From: Pseudomonas sp.
Lineage (GTDB): Bacteria; Pseudomonadota; Gammaproteobacteria; Pseudomonadales; Pseudomonadaceae
DNA: 64,000 bases
Direction: 5' to 3'
Assembly (NCBI RefSeq): GCF_017744435.1
Contig: NZ_JAGIBG010000006.1
Location: forward strand, 91,174 to 155,173
Shown here one piece after another: positions 63,856 to 64,000 of the stretch. The stretch's first letter is position 1, and every line of letters starts with the position of its first letter. Made by a program: the position numbers and the translations under genes. A model generated the notes under the pieces. That model was given only the letters and a program-made list of their open reading frames with translations, had not been told where the DNA came from and did not search any database.

Positions 63856-64000
63856 GTCCCCTGCACTGGCCTCTTCGCGGGTAAACCCGCTCCCACAGGG
63901 ATCACACTATCCCTGTGGGAGCGGGTTTACCCGCGAAGAGGCCAGTGCAGGGGACCTAAGGCTTCCAGTCAATCCCGGTATCTGCCAGGTAGGCATCCAC
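63811..64000. repeat. perfect 92-nt inverted repeat spanning the sulP 3' end and a REP pair
   Basis: Bases 63811-63902 and 63909-64000 are exact reverse complements around a six-base centre (CACACT), and the symmetry is still perfect at the window edge. The arms contain the last 14 codons and stop of the SulP gene, a spacer, and a REP (core pair 63868-63943). A REP pair alone explains only the inner part. The right arm therefore encodes, on the minus strand, the same SulP C-terminus. This means either an inverted tail-to-tail duplication or a fold-back assembly artefact. Confidence 0.95.

Overview
The window is a GC-rich bacterial chromosome segment from a fluorescent Pseudomonas, most likely the P. 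putida group. The evidence is gene order (mqo, a PA4642-type gene, hpt, upp, uraA; murI-moeB-prmC-prfA-hemA facing lolB-ispE-tRNA-Gln-prs-rplY-pth-ychF), proteins I recognise as near-identical to P. putida ones (AlkK, NadC), and P. putida-type REP elements whose core reads CGCGGGTAAACCCGCTCC. Most of it is ordinary core genome, densely packed. No rRNA, prophage, insertion sequence or CRISPR array is visible. One tRNA (Gln-TTG) is present.

Layout. 1-12.5 kb: a partial DUF1631 gene, nadC, trxB, cysZ, a soluble PAS-PAS chemoreceptor, a glycosyltransferase, an Old Yellow Enzyme-type oxidoreductase, glutathione peroxidase, slyD, pta and an OmpA-type lipoprotein. 12.6-16.4 kb: a metallo-hydrolase preceded by a MazEF-like toxin-antitoxin pair, then a soluble histidine kinase with a receiver-TPR protein. 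16.5-24.8 kb: a MalT-type LuxR regulator, a DUF1329/DUF1302 pair and the medium-chain acyl-CoA ligase alkK. 25-33 kb: hydroxyacid dehydrogenase, rsmC, a yybP-ykoY-type manganese riboswitch with its GDT1-family exporter, an M48 lipoprotein protease, an SRAP-family protein with altered catalytic residues, and several small proteins. 33.5-41.2 kb: mqo after a 600-base leader region, a purine/pyrimidine salvage block (hpt, upp, uraA), hemH and an epimerase.

41.3-46.5 kb is a likely light-response island. A cobalamin-less LitR/CarH-like MerR regulator lies in an operon with YbgA, DNA photolyase and a degenerate SDR, beside a renalase-like flavoprotein and divergent to the hemH unit. TATACA-N12-TGTACA type operators lie at both promoters.

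46.6-52 kb: pagL and the murI-moeB-prmC-prfA-hemA overlap operon. 52.4-54.3 kb: a lower-GC cassette of hcp, a glycine-zipper protein and a small membrane protein sits between hemA and the lolB operon. It looks like a type VI secretion effector-immunity module and is the best candidate here for an undescribed system. 54.4-61.2 kb: lolB-ispE-tRNA-prs-rplY-pth-ychF. 61.3-64 kb: a DUF6124 gene with a structured leader and a decayed paralogue, and a SulP transporter. The SulP 3' end lies in a perfect 92-nt inverted repeat that runs to the window edge, which is either a tail-to-tail duplication or an assembly fold-back.
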